DNA of 64,000 nucleotides from Rhodoferax sp. OV413 (GTDB lineage Bacteria > Pseudomonadota > Gammaproteobacteria > Burkholderiales > Burkholderiaceae_C): positions 62,001 through 126,000 of the forward strand of contig CAMAWD010000006.1 in assembly GCA_945861785.1 (NCBI GenBank), written 5' to 3'. The position numbers were made by a program, and so were the translations under genes. The notes beneath the pieces were generated by a model that did not search any database, had not been told where the DNA came from, and saw nothing but the letters and a program-made list of their open reading frames with translations. Below, piece by piece: positions 37,158 through 46,359 of the stretch. Positions within the stretch are counted from its first letter, which is position 1. Every line of letters begins with the position of its first letter.

Positions 37158-38072
37158 ATGCAATCCCTTAAGTCGCGCATCTATTACCTGCTCACCAAAC
37201 GTGCCCTTGCCAAGTTCCGGCGACTCAAATTGCCGATTCCGCAGGGTCGTCTGGAGCGCGAACGGCAGAGCGAGCGCTTGTTCAGGATGCCGAAAGATCT
37301 CTTTATCGAACCCTGCAGCATCGGGGGTGTTGCCGGTGAATGGCTGCGTCCCAGCGCCGCTTTTGGCAAAGGTGTTGTCCTGTATCTGCATGGCGGCGCA
37401 TACATCTTCGGCTCGGCCATCACGCATCGCGCCATTGCATCCAGATTGGCTATCGCGTCCCAATCCTCCTTGCTCATCATCAACTATCGGCTTGCTCCCG
37501 AGTCGCCATTTCCGGCCGGCCTTGACGATGCCTTCACGGTGTATAGCGCTCTATTGCAGGCGTATCCCGACTCGTCCATCGCAGTGGCGGGTGACTCGGC
37601 CGGTGGCGGCTTGGCTCTGGCGCTCGCGTTAAAAATCAGGGATGAAGGTCTTGCGCCACCGGCAGCGCTCGCCTTGCTGTCGCCATGGACTGACCTGACA
37701 ATGAGTAACCCAACGCATAGCTCTAACGCGAGTCTCGACCCCTATTTCCCGGATTCAGCGCTCTTGAAAGCGGCTGCACAGGCGTATGCAGCCGATACGC
37801 CAATGGATCACCCGCATATTTCGCCACAATTTGCCGACTTGTCCAACCTGCCGGCGACATTGATTCATGTCGGGGAGTTCGAAGCTTTGCTGGACGACTC
37901 CAAGTTACTGGCGCAGGGCATGTCGAGGCACGGAAGCGTTGCCACGTTAACCCTCTACTCTGGCATGTGGCACGTCTGGCAAACGTTTGTAGGACGATTT
38001 CGCGAGGCGGACGAGTCGATCGCTGCACTTGGGGAATTCTTGAAGCGCCATATCCAGCACGGGGCTGCTTAG
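37158..38072 (+). CDS. Alpha/beta hydrolase, HSL-type esterase
   Basis: A 304-residue HSL-type hydrolase. The oxyanion motif HGGA is at 78-81, GDSAGG gives Ser147, the acid is probably Glu243 in EALLDD (many relatives have Glu here) and the base His272 in MWHVW. No signal peptide. Only a weak ribosome site precedes the ATG; the 277 bases upstream have no gene. It is followed by an acyl-CoA ligase 32 bases later, so together they may hydrolyse an ester and activate the released acid. Confidence 0.85.
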   Translation: MQSLKSRIYYLLTKRALAKFRRLKLPIPQGRLERERQSERLFRMPKDLFIEPCSIGGVAGEWLRPSAAFGKGVVLYLHGGAYIFGSAITHRAIASRLAIASQSSLLIINYRLAPESPFPAGLDDAFTVYSALLQAYPDSSIAVAGDSAGGGLALALALKIRDEGLAPPAALALLSPWTDLTMSNPTHSSNASLDPYFPDSALLKAAAQAYAADTPMDHPHISPQFADLSNLPATLIHVGEFEALLDDSKLLAQGMSRHGSVATLTLYSGMWHVWQTFVGRFREADESIAALGEFLKRHIQHGAA

Positions 38073-38104
38073 GGTCCGTGAGATTCGAGACAGACGGAGC
38101 TTGG

Positions 38105-39703
38105 ATGAAAAGAAGTGACGGTCAGGCGATGAGGTTGGACGACTGCCAGGTCTGCATTCCGCAGATCTTTGCCAACCATGCACGCACGTTTACAAACAAA
38201 CCAGCAATCGTCTGTGGCGATCAGGTTCGAACTTGGCGTGAATTTGACGCCAATATGAGCCGTATTGCCAATAGCCTGCTGGCGATTGGCATCGGACGCG
38301 GACACAAAGTCGCTGTGCTGATGAACAGCGGCATTGAAATTCTGGAGGTGATGTTTGGCATTGTGCGGGCCGGCGCCTGTGTCGTGCCATTGAGCGGTTT
38401 GTTGACATCGGATCAGCTCACGACACTCCTTTCGGACTCCAATTCAGTTGTTATCTTCTGCGCGCGCTCACAACAAACCAAGGTCGATGAATGCCGAAAA
38501 GCGCTGCCTCACATCGATTCGAAGCATTTCTTTGCAACCGACTTCGAAGCGCCGGGATGGCGCAATTACGAATCCTTGATTGCCACTGCCAGCGATGCCT
38601 TCCCCAAGGTCACCTATCAACAGGACGACGCTTTCAACATCATCTATTCATCAGGCACAACCGGCCTGCCCAAAGGCATCGTGCAAACCCACCGCGCGCG
38701 CCTGCACTGGGCTTTCTCGAATGCCATCGACATGCACTTTCATGTCAACGCGAAAGGCCTGACCAGCACCGCGCTTTACTCAAACGGTACATGGTTGACC
38801 ATGTTGCCCACCTTGTTTGTCGGTGCAACGCTTTATGTCATGCCAGAGTTCAAGCCATCGTTGTTCCTGGACATGATTCAGAAATACGGCATCACGCATA
38901 CCTTCACTGTTCCCACGCAGTTGATCTTGAGTCTCGCCGAGCCGGTGGACGCGATGCGGGATTTGTCAAGTTTGCAGGCGGTGCTGTGCGCTGGATCGAC
39001 GCTGCGAACTGAAGTGCGTCGAGAAGTGTTGCAAAGGCTTACGCCCAATCTTTACTGCATGTATGGGTTTTCCGAGGGCTTTGCCACCCTCTGCAAACCG
39101 GATCAACACGCTGCCAAAGGTGACTCCGTCGGCCTACCGGTGCTGGGTTTTGAAGTCATGATCGTGGACGACGCAGGCGCAGAGCTTGCCTGGGGCCAGA
39201 CCGGCGAGATCGCCGGTTATGGTGCAGGTTTGATGCAGTGTTATCACAACCGCGAAGACACCACGTCCGAGTCGATCGTGCTGGACCGAAGAGGTCGTAC
39301 TTATTTCCGATCAGGTGACATCGGCCGCATTGACGAAGATGGCTTCTTGTACGTCGTGGATCGCAAGAAGGACATGATAATTTCAGGCGGTTTCAATATC
39401 TTTCCGGTTGATATCGAAACCGCCGTGGGTGCTCATGCCGACGTTCTGGATGTCAGTGTCATTGCGATAGCGGACCCCAAATGGGGCGAAACACCCCTGG
39501 CCTTGGTCATCCCGCGGCATGCGCATGCCAACGCTTCAGCCATCAGGGAATGGGCCAATGCCCGGCTCGCAAAGCACCAGCGCATCAGCCGAGTCGAGCT
39601 CGTCAAGGAACTGCCGCGCAATGCACTGGGCAAAGTCCTCAAGCGCCTGCTGCGCGACCAATACAGTGCGGATGCAAACGCCCACAAAAGAACTGAAGCA
39701 TAA
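38105..39703 (+). CDS. AMP-forming acyl-CoA synthetase (ligase)
   Basis: A 532-residue ANL-superfamily ligase. The P-loop YSSGTTGLPKG is at 171-181, MYGFSEGF is motif 5, YFRSGDIGRIDEDGFLYVVD the hinge region, KKDMIISGGFNIFPVDIE follows, and the catalytic Lys sits in LPRNALGKVLKR near the end. GGAG lies 5 bases before the ATG at 38105. It joins a carboxylic acid to CoA through an acyl-adenylate. Chain type unknown. It is the last gene before a regulatory gap with a probable operator. Confidence 0.88.
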   Translation: MKRSDGQAMRLDDCQVCIPQIFANHARTFTNKPAIVCGDQVRTWREFDANMSRIANSLLAIGIGRGHKVAVLMNSGIEILEVMFGIVRAGACVVPLSGLLTSDQLTTLLSDSNSVVIFCARSQQTKVDECRKALPHIDSKHFFATDFEAPGWRNYESLIATASDAFPKVTYQQDDAFNIIYSSGTTGLPKGIVQTHRARLHWAFSNAIDMHFHVNAKGLTSTALYSNGTWLTMLPTLFVGATLYVMPEFKPSLFLDMIQKYGITHTFTVPTQLILSLAEPVDAMRDLSSLQAVLCAGSTLRTEVRREVLQRLTPNLYCMYGFSEGFATLCKPDQHAAKGDSVGLPVLGFEVMIVDDAGAELAWGQTGEIAGYGAGLMQCYHNREDTTSESIVLDRRGRTYFRSGDIGRIDEDGFLYVVDRKKDMIISGGFNIFPVDIETAVGAHADVLDVSVIAIADPKWGETPLALVIPRHAHANASAIREWANARLAKHQRISRVELVKELPRNALGKVLKRLLRDQYSADANAHKRTEA

Positions 39704-39856
39704 GCAATACTGGTTCGCAACTCCAGGTTCAATTGGTTGCACGAACAGTGGCACGTGAGCCTGACCTGTTGACGCCGACGCCAGATTGACCCGGCCTGCC
39801 GATTTCCAGTGACGTCCCGCCCTTGAAGGTGAGGGCGGTCCCCCGACAGCTGAACA

Positions 39857-39893
39857 CCAAACGATTGTTTTTTGCGCTACACGCTGTGCTATC
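39857..39893 (+). promoter_or_regulatory. Probable TetR-type operator with overlapping promoter
   Basis: CCAAACGATTGTTT at 39857-39870 shares its core with the perfect palindrome at 48238-48253. TTGTTT (39865-39870) could be a -35 box, with a weak -10 GCTATC 17 bases later (39888-39893). The site lies about 180 bases before the TetR gene, so autoregulation is likely. The rest of 39704-40049 holds no recognised gene. Confidence 0.45.
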
Positions 39894-40049
39894 GTCACTG
39901 TTGTTGGTGCAGCCTGTGCAAGTTCGAAGTTGTGTAAGAGCGCCCAAAAGCGGCCTTCGATCATCGCCGCTTGCTGGATGCAGGCTGCGCTGTGGTGATG
40001 TCATGATTTATGAAAGTCTCAATAGCCTTTGGCAACCGATGATCAGCGC

Positions 40050-40751
40050 ATGAGTTCCAGACCAACGAAGAAGCCAATGGAGAGACCGCCGCGCAAGCAG
40101 AGTTCGACAGCTGTTGCTTCACGCACCTCGCCTGGAGGCAAGGCGGCCGGCCCCGCCTCCTCCATCACCTCTATCGCGCCTGACCGACGCGCTGATCTGA
40201 TCGTCAAGGCTGCAGCGTTATTCGGCGCTCGTGGCTACGACAACACATCGATGCGCGACATCGCCGTAGAGTTCGGCATCCTTCATGGGTCCCTTTATTA
40301 CCATTTTGGGTCCAAGGAGGAACTCTTCATCACTGTCTATGCCGAAGGCGTCTCTACATTCATTAAGGCAGTCCAGGATGCGATCGCGCCACTGACGGAT
40401 CCATGGGGGCGACTGGAGGCGGCCTGCGTCGCACATTTGGAGGCGCTTCTCACACGGGCTAGCCCTGCTGCCACGGTGCTGGCAGACTGGTCATCCACCT
40501 ACACCGACTCGATGCGGGAGGCATTGGTGCGCGAGCGCGACCGCTATGAGGGAATATTCCAAGAGCTGACAGATGCTGTGGATCTTCCTGCAGGTATACG
40601 GCGGCGTTATTTCCGGCTCGGCTTGTTGGGCGCACTCAACGGTGCGCTCACTTGGCACCAACCGGGCAGGGACTCGCCGGCCACGGTGGCACGTCATATA
40701 TTTGCGCTATTCCACACGCCGGCCCCGGCTACTGATCGGTCGAGATATTAG
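40050..40751 (+). CDS. TetR/AcrR-family transcriptional regulator
   Basis: A 233-residue TetR-type repressor. After a basic, disordered ~45-residue lead, the DNA-binding domain reads ADLIVKAAALFGARGYDNTS then DIAVEFGILHGSLYYHFGSK with the recognition helix around GSLYYHF. The remaining ~130 residues are the ligand-binding domain, of the kind that often senses acyl-CoA compounds. The ATG at 40050 has no strong ribosome site; 40029 is a TTG alternative. Operator-like sites occur upstream of it, near 46.26 kb and upstream of the Liv-type transporter operon. Confidence 0.87.
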   Translation: MSSRPTKKPMERPPRKQSSTAVASRTSPGGKAAGPASSITSIAPDRRADLIVKAAALFGARGYDNTSMRDIAVEFGILHGSLYYHFGSKEELFITVYAEGVSTFIKAVQDAIAPLTDPWGRLEAACVAHLEALLTRASPAATVLADWSSTYTDSMREALVRERDRYEGIFQELTDAVDLPAGIRRRYFRLGLLGALNGALTWHQPGRDSPATVARHIFALFHTPAPATDRSRY

Positions 40752-40756
40752 CGGTC

Positions 40757-41629
40757 TTAATGTAGCTTCCCCAACGATCGTACTCGCTGTTGTAGAAGTT
40801 CTGATAAGCAGTCTGATCTGGCCGGCGGATCCGACCGGAGAGGGGTCCCCGATTGACTTGCAGCAGGCCAGTTCGAGCTGGCGCTGGCGTATGAACGCAT
40901 GCACAGTATCCGCGTCAGGCGCGTGACCTGACGCCGACAGGATGACCGCCAGGACCACCCTGTCGCGCAACTCGTCCTTGGGGACCAGGATGGCGAGCCA
41001 AGCAACTGGAGGGGACCTGTCCGGTAGCCTCTCAGTGATGCTGGCGAGAATTTGTCGCCAGAGAGGCGGATCTTGTGCTTGGGTCGATCGCTGAAACAGC
41101 AAACTCCCGCGGCATCACACGTGACGCTATCGCCGGCAAGAAACCATCCACCACGCCAAGCCGCATCTGTCTCGATCTTGCCGGCCACATCACCCGAGAA
41201 GAGGCCCTGGCGTGGGTCGGCTCCGCTGGCGGGCAATAGCGGGTCACCTGGTCTGTCGCCGGCCGCATCCCGGCCCAGCCCGCGGCACCAGACTTCCGCG
41301 GTCACTGCAGCTGTGCTGGACGAAGGGCAGCCCTTCGGCGCCCCAGGGATGCCGGAAGTAAACAGGATGGCTGCGCCCAGGTTGTCGCCCGCAAGGAGCT
41401 GCTGAGTCGTCACACACACGCAGCCTGCGATCGCGTCCTCCAGGCGATGGGGCAAGTTGCGCAGCTGGTGATCATTGCCGATACCCAAATGGCGATTTGA
41501 CTGCGTTGGCAAGGCATGGCCTGGTGCCCTTGACATGGCCGCCTGGAAAGCGTCGTACGGCGTGGCTGGATCTTCCCAGTTGTCAGCCATGTAAGGGTCT
41601 ACTGGCGTTGCGCCGTGCTCGACATCCAA
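40757..41629 (-). pseudogene. Decayed AMP-forming acyl-CoA ligase
   Basis: The minus-strand frame still shows ligase landmarks: AAILFTSGIPGAPKG (P-loop) and GWFLAGDSVTCDAAGVCCFS followed by KIRLSGDKFSP (hinge region). Between them several hundred bases are missing, and near 41030 the reading moves to another frame, where AWLAILVPKDELRDRVVLAV and HAFIRQRQLE represent the C-terminal domain. The N-terminal third and the catalytic Lys are gone. It lies downstream of, and in line with, the thiolase-P450 operon, so it may have been that operon's CoA ligase. Confidence 0.65.
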
Positions 41630-41671
41630 AAGCTTGCCATGGCACTGCGTTGCTGCAGGGGTCGCCGGGTG

Positions 41672-42922
41672 TCAACGTTGCAATATAGTGATCGCGCAGG
41701 CGGCCTCGTCGAAGCCGATCACGCCGCCCCCGTTCTCGGCCACCGCGACATCTGCGTTCTTGACTTGGCGCGCTTCGCAGCTGCCGCGGAGCTGACTGGT
41801 CAACTCAAAGATCATCGACAGACCAGTGGCTCCGACCGGGTGGCCTTTGGAAACCAGACCGCCGGAAACGTTGATCGGCAGTTCTCCACCCAACATCGAT
41901 GCCCCGCTGCCAACCCACGCGCCACCCTGTCCATTCGGGCAGAAGCCCAGCATCTCAGATTGATAGATCTCGCAGAAGGACGTTGCGTCATGTACTTCTG
42001 CCACATCCATGTCTTCGGGCGTCATACCGGCCATGGCGTATGCGCGCTGCGCCGCAGCCCGCGAGAGGCCCGGTTCGTCGAGCGCACGGTACTTGCCCCC
42101 GGTCAAAACGCTGGCGCGCACGCGGATGGCCCGATCGCGAACGCTGGCCGGCAGCTCACGCAGCTTTCGCTCAGAGCAAAGAAGCGCAGCGGCCGCGCCA
42201 TCGCCGATGGGGGAGCACATGGCCCTTGTCAGCGGCCAGCTGACCATCCGGTCCGCCAGCACTTGCTCGGGGGAGAGCTCGAAGCGGTACTGGGCCTTGG
42301 GGTTCAATGCACCCATGGCATGGTTCTTGGAGGATGCGAAGGCAATCTGCTCGCGTGTCGTTCCATAGGTGCGCATGTGGTATGCGGCCTGCATGGCATA
42401 AGTGTCCATGAACAAGGTGCCAGCGCCCGCATCGGGCGCAAAAGGCTTGCCGGACTGCGCACCTGCATCGCGGTAGTAGTCCATCCACTCCTGCGGATCC
42501 AACTGGTCAATGCCCCCTTCGAAAATCTCAAGGGTCTTGGTGCTGTCGCCGGGAAAAAAGGTCTTCTCCACGCCGATGGCCAGCGACATATCGGCCTGCC
42601 CGGACAGGATGTCCTTCCATGCGCCATGAAACGCCATCGAAGCCGTCGCGCAGCCACCCTCGACATTGATCATCGGCACCCGTTCCGGAAACAGCCGCTC
42701 CCGGACCAAAGGCGTGAAGCAGACCTGGCCCCGAATATTCCGCTGACCGAAGGTGCCCATGCCGCAGTTGCCGAACCAGGCCTGCTCGATATGCTCGCCA
42801 CTGTCCAGGCTGGCGTCAGCCAGAACCTCGAGGTATGCCTGTCGGGCAAGGTCCTTGAAGCTGGTCTCTGGCTGCTTCCCGAACGGCGTGCAAGAAACGC
42901 CAATGACATAAACCGTATCCAT
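41672..42922 (-). CDS. Thiolase, SCP-x-like acetyl-CoA acyltransferase
   Basis: A 416-residue thiolase. The nucleophile is Cys91 in INVEGGCATASMAF, His361 lies in GGLVSKGHPVGATG, and HDATSFCEI is the third conserved block. The C-terminal motif reads VAVAENGGGVIGFDEAACAI, as in SCP-x-type thiolases that cleave branched or side-chain 3-oxoacyl-CoA. The ATG at 42922 has GGAG upstream; the TTG at 42934 is less likely. It is the last intact gene of the SDR-reductase-P450-thiolase operon, 25 bases after the P450 stop. Confidence 0.88.
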   Translation of the reverse strand: MDTVYVIGVSCTPFGKQPETSFKDLARQAYLEVLADASLDSGEHIEQAWFGNCGMGTFGQRNIRGQVCFTPLVRERLFPERVPMINVEGGCATASMAFHGAWKDILSGQADMSLAIGVEKTFFPGDSTKTLEIFEGGIDQLDPQEWMDYYRDAGAQSGKPFAPDAGAGTLFMDTYAMQAAYHMRTYGTTREQIAFASSKNHAMGALNPKAQYRFELSPEQVLADRMVSWPLTRAMCSPIGDGAAAALLCSERKLRELPASVRDRAIRVRASVLTGGKYRALDEPGLSRAAAQRAYAMAGMTPEDMDVAEVHDATSFCEIYQSEMLGFCPNGQGGAWVGSGASMLGGELPINVSGGLVSKGHPVGATGLSMIFELTSQLRGSCEARQVKNADVAVAENGGGVIGFDEAACAITILQR

Positions 42923-42947
42923 CCCGGGCTCCAATCGAATTTTCTGA

Positions 42948-44168
42948 TCAGTCCAAGAACATCGGGAGTTGGGTCGGACCGCGCATCACCAGCGCGTCGA
43001 TCCAGTCTACCGATCCACCGCTGTACCGCATGCGCGGATAGCGCACTGCCACCTCCCGGATACAGATCTTTGCCTCGAGCCGCGCGAGTGGCGCGCCGAG
43101 GCAGAAATGCAGCCCTTGGCCAAAGGTCAGGTGCCGGTTTGGTTGGCGCCCCAGATCGAGCGCGTGGGGTCGCTCGAACCGGCGCGGGTCGCGATTGGCG
43201 GCATTGATCATTGCAAAGACACGCTCGCCTTCACGCAACGTCTTTCCCCCCAGGGTGTGTTCTTTGGCCACGACTCTGGCGATGCTGTTGCTCGGGCCAT
43301 CGAATCGCAGGAACTCCTCTACCGCCGTGGTGATGATCGCTGGATCCTCCTGCAGTCTCAGAAGCTGGTCGGGATGCTCCAGCAAGGCAATGACGGCACT
43401 GCCAAGCAGGTTGGTGGTTGTCTCATGACCGCCAAACAGAATCAGCATGCAGGTCGCGACCAGTTCGTCCTCACTCAAGGTACCGTTGTCATCGCGCGCC
43501 GCGACCATCAGGCTGATCACATCCGTTCCGGGCTTGGCGCGCCGCTGCTGGATCGCCGCTCGAAAATACTCCGACATGCGATCGGAGCCTTCGCGCGCCT
43601 TGTTGTACTTGTCGCCCTCGCCTTTGGCCGTTCCGATGAAGAGTCGCAGGTTGTCGGACCAGATCTTGATGGAGGAGAAATCCGTGCGCGGTACACCCAG
43701 CATGTCGAGGATCACGTAGGCCGGCAGCAGCGCGGCTACATCCTTCATGAAGTCAATTTCCGCCGTCGGGTCGAGTTGCTCCAGTATGTGGTTGACGGTT
43801 GCATTGATCTGCGGCTCCATCGATCCGATCAGGGCCGGCGTGAACACGCTGTTCATCAACTTGCGCAGGCGGGTGTGCTCCGGCGGGGCCTTGAACACCA
43901 GCCAAAGGCTCAGGTAGCGCATCACGCCCGACAGGATGTCGCGCCGCTCATCCTTGAGCGCCATGTAGAAAGGTTGCAGGCGATCCGAAGACATGGATGA
44001 AGACATGGCGACCTGGCGCACATCGTCGTAGCGCGTGACGATCCAACTGCGCAGGGACTCGCTCCAGTGCACAGGGTCCTGCTCCTGAAGTACCTCGTAG
44101 AGAGGAAACGGGTTGCGACGAGTTGCATCGTCGGAAGGGTCATAAACCGGGGCAATGGTGTTATTCAT
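42948..44168 (-). CDS. Cytochrome P450 monooxygenase
   Basis: A 406-residue soluble bacterial P450. The I-helix motif GGHETTT is at 246-252, ExxR at 285-288 in EEFLRFDG, and the heme-binding loop FGQGLHFCLGAPLARLE puts the Cys ligand at 356. The start at 44168 is the ATGA overlap with the reductase stop, so both are translated together. It would hydroxylate an organic substrate using electrons from the adjacent reductase; the SDR and thiolase in the operon suggest that the product is oxidised further and cleaved as a CoA ester. The CYP family cannot be named. Confidence 0.9.
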   Translation of the reverse strand: MNNTIAPVYDPSDDATRRNPFPLYEVLQEQDPVHWSESLRSWIVTRYDDVRQVAMSSSMSSDRLQPFYMALKDERRDILSGVMRYLSLWLVFKAPPEHTRLRKLMNSVFTPALIGSMEPQINATVNHILEQLDPTAEIDFMKDVAALLPAYVILDMLGVPRTDFSSIKIWSDNLRLFIGTAKGEGDKYNKAREGSDRMSEYFRAAIQQRRAKPGTDVISLMVAARDDNGTLSEDELVATCMLILFGGHETTTNLLGSAVIALLEHPDQLLRLQEDPAIITTAVEEFLRFDGPSNSIARVVAKEHTLGGKTLREGERVFAMINAANRDPRRFERPHALDLGRQPNRHLTFGQGLHFCLGAPLARLEAKICIREVAVRYPRMRYSGGSVDWIDALVMRGPTQLPMFLD

Positions 44169-45151
44169 AAGGCGAGCAACAGACAAGATGAGCGTGAGCG
44201 CGAACAGCAGGGTGTGAAGGCATCGTTGCGCGCATGCTCTTCCGGCAACATGAACTGGTCGCGATGGTCAGGGGTTCCATCGAGAACGCCGGTCAGGCAG
44301 GATCCGCAATAGCCTTGCTCGCAGGAAACGGCCACATCTATGCCGGCCGCCTCCAGCGCCTTGACGACCGTCTGGTTGGCACCGACGGCGACCTCCTGGC
44401 CGGTGGAGCGAATGCGCACGGTAAACGGCCGCGCGACGTCTTCGAACTGCGCCAGCGCAGTTTCGTCCGCTGCGAACAGTTCCTTGCGAATACGGTCAGC
44501 GTTCACGCCGCAAGCACGCGCCGCGCTGGTGACAGCCGACATGAAGCCGGCGGGCCCGCAGATGTAGACCCAGGCAGGTGCATCTGCCGAACGGAAGATC
44601 TCCTGCGGCCCAAAAGGATTCTCCGCGTCTATCGACAGGTGCAGGTATTGCGCGAAGCCAGCGGCTTGCAATTCGGCGAGAAATGCTGCGCTGCCCAGTC
44701 GACGCACATGGTAATGGAGCCTGAAGGGGACACCCCCGGCGTGCAGCGCATGGGCCATCGGAATGATCGGCGTAATGCCGATCCCGCCTGCGACCAGCAC
44801 CACTGGCCCACTGGCGACCTCGAGAGCGAAATGGTTGCGCGGGCTGCGGCTCGCGAGTCGGGCACCTGGATGCGCATGCCGTTGCAGCCACATCGAACCT
44901 ACGCGCCCGGCTCTATCGCCCAGGACGGCGATCCGCCATGTCCTGGCGTCGGCAAGGCCGCAGAGTGAGTATTGGCGCATGACAAGGCGATCCTGCGCGT
45001 CTCTCGTTTCCAGTTCGATATGTGCGCCTGGTGTCCATTGCGGCAGCGGCCTGCCGTCGGCGCGCCGGAGTTCGAGCGATGCAACACCTTCGGCCACGTC
45101 GTGCCGCGTGACCACCTGAAGGTCCAGCAAATCCTCCGTTGCGGCGGTCAT
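44165..45151 (-). CDS. Phthalate-dioxygenase-reductase-type iron-sulfur flavoprotein
   Basis: A 328-residue single-chain reductase: a flavin domain (RQYSL at 59-63), a NAD(P)H domain (GGIGITP at 122-128, YICGPAGFM near 196-204) and a C-terminal plant-type 2Fe-2S ferredoxin domain with Cys277, 282, 285 and 315 (C-x4-C-x2-C-x29-C). This domain order is the one fused to P450 in CYP116B-type enzymes, but here it is a separate protein. Overlaps of 4 bases with the SDR before it and the P450 after it show tight coupling, so it is very probably the P450's electron donor. Confidence 0.88.
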   Translation of the reverse strand: MTAATEDLLDLQVVTRHDVAEGVASLELRRADGRPLPQWTPGAHIELETRDAQDRLVMRQYSLCGLADARTWRIAVLGDRAGRVGSMWLQRHAHPGARLASRSPRNHFALEVASGPVVLVAGGIGITPIIPMAHALHAGGVPFRLHYHVRRLGSAAFLAELQAAGFAQYLHLSIDAENPFGPQEIFRSADAPAWVYICGPAGFMSAVTSAARACGVNADRIRKELFAADETALAQFEDVARPFTVRIRSTGQEVAVGANQTVVKALEAAGIDVAVSCEQGYCGSCLTGVLDGTPDHRDQFMLPEEHARNDAFTPCCSRSRSSCLLLAL

Positions 45152-45897
45152 ATAGCGGGCATCCTCAGTCCACCATCAAGTCGGATCGACTCTCCGTTGA
45201 GCATGCGGTTGCGCACAACCGCCAGCACCATGTCGGCAAATTCACCTGGCTCGCCAGCCCGGCGCGGCCATGCCGCATTGGTCAGCAGTCCATCGAGTAC
45301 GGCATCGCTCACATGCGCATCGACCATCGGCGTGTGAAACACGCCAGGGCACAATGTAACGACACGGATGCCGTACTTCCCCAACTCCCTGGCCAGAGGA
45401 AGCGTCATGCCGACCACACCGGCCTTCGACGCGGCGTATGCCGCCTGACCGACCTGGCCATCGAACGCCGCGATCGACGCGGTATTGACCACAATGCCGC
45501 GATCGCCGGTGGCCATCACCGGCAACTGATGCATTTGTTCTACCGCCAGACGCAGGACATTGAAGGTGCCCAGCAGGTTGACCCGGATGACCTGCTCGAA
45601 AAGGGCGAACTCGTGAACGCCGTTTCGTCCAAGGACACGCGCACTGCGACCGATACCCGCGCAGTTCACCACAATGCGCGGCGGCCCCCAACGCTGCTTG
45701 GCAGCGTCGAGTGCCTGCTGCACCTGCTCTGGAGACGTCACGTCGCACAGGCTGTACTCCAGGCGATCTGCGGCGGGGCCTGGTTGCCGATCCAGCCCGG
45801 TCACGGAGATGCCGTGCGCGACCAGTGCGAGGCAAACGGCCTGGCCAAGGCCTGAGGCAGCGCCGGTCACGATGGCTGGCCCTTGAATATCAAACAT
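45148..45897 (-). CDS. Short-chain dehydrogenase (3-hydroxyacyl-CoA type)
   Basis: A 249-residue SDR. TGAASGLG is at 11-18, the catalytic residues are Ser141, Tyr154 and Lys158 (YAASK), and Asp36 of TGLDRQ points to NAD. The overall pattern resembles type-II 3-hydroxyacyl-CoA dehydrogenases. It is the first gene of the P450 operon and starts about 24 bases from a perfect 9-base-arm palindrome, which should act as the operon's operator. In sequence it could oxidise the alcohol formed by the P450 or the 3-hydroxyacyl-CoA before the thiolase. Confidence 0.88.
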   Translation of the reverse strand: MFDIQGPAIVTGAASGLGQAVCLALVAHGISVTGLDRQPGPAADRLEYSLCDVTSPEQVQQALDAAKQRWGPPRIVVNCAGIGRSARVLGRNGVHEFALFEQVIRVNLLGTFNVLRLAVEQMHQLPVMATGDRGIVVNTASIAAFDGQVGQAAYAASKAGVVGMTLPLARELGKYGIRVVTLCPGVFHTPMVDAHVSDAVLDGLLTNAAWPRRAGEPGEFADMVLAVVRNRMLNGESIRLDGGLRMPAI

Positions 45898-45920
45898 GGG
45901 TCAGAGCGTAACAGGCTTGT

Positions 45921-45946
45921 ATAAACCAAACAAGTGGTTGGTTTAT
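45921..45946. promoter_or_regulatory. Palindromic operator between P450 operon and decayed regulator
   Basis: ATAAACCAA at 45921-45929 and its exact reverse complement TTGGTTTAT at 45938-45946 flank an 8-base centre. A 9-base perfect arm is typical of TetR-family operators. It lies 24 bases upstream of the SDR start on the minus strand and 17 bases upstream of the decayed TetR start on the plus strand. Confidence 0.65.
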
Positions 45947-45962
45947 TTAGATCCACAAAATA

Positions 45963-46102
45963 TGGCTGGAACAGCTTCTCGGGCGGTTGGAACGCCTGAC
46001 GATCCAAGGGCTCGCTTTCATCAGATTCTTTCCTCTGCCTCCAAGCCGCCCCCCAGGCATCTGGCTGCCATCAAGTTGATCTGGAACCATTTTCCTCAAT
46101 GA
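45963..46102 (+). pseudogene. Decayed TetR-type regulator N-terminus
   Basis: From ATG 45963 the first codons end in DPRARFHQILSSASK, the normal first helix of a TetR DNA-binding domain (RARILxAAxxLF). The frame then drifts to unrelated residues and stops at 46102, before the recognition helix. Its position, divergent from the P450 operon across a palindrome, is where that operon's own regulator would be expected. The similarity covers only about 15 residues, so the call is tentative. Confidence 0.35.
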
Positions 46103-46254
46103 TGAAATGGATCTGTGCCAGGCATGACGAGTGGACGCCCAGTCGGTTGAATGCAGTCTGCGCCCGCCAGGCGACAGGCGTGTGTCTGCTGCTTGCGCGC
46201 GACAGGTACTGTCGGAGGTCTGCGTGTGTCACCGGAAGATCCGCATCCATTATT

Positions 46255-46270
46255 TGACCAATCGTTTGAT
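46255..46270 (+). promoter_or_regulatory. Half-site of the CCAAAC-type operator
   Basis: TTGACCAATCGTTTGA contains AATCGTTTG, identical to the reverse complement of the core of the palindrome at 48238-48253. TTGACC could be a -35 box, but no good -10 follows. It lies about 100 bases before a small frame starting at 46360. Confidence 0.3.
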
Positions 46271-46359
46271 TTATTCGCAACGACGTGCTAGTCTGCAGCC
46301 ACAGGAAGCCGCAGGTCAACTACTTGCCGATCTGTCGGAATTTCGCCCGGAGACAAGCA

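Noticed and set aside
39811-39837. Rho-independent terminator after the acyl-CoA ligase
   Set aside because: CCGCCCT and AGGGCGG can pair, but the stem is followed by TCCCCC and not by a T run.
41615-43207. 530-codon plus-strand frame across the thiolase
   Set aside because: Antisense to an intact thiolase and P450 with all catalytic motifs; its composition is that of a shadow frame.
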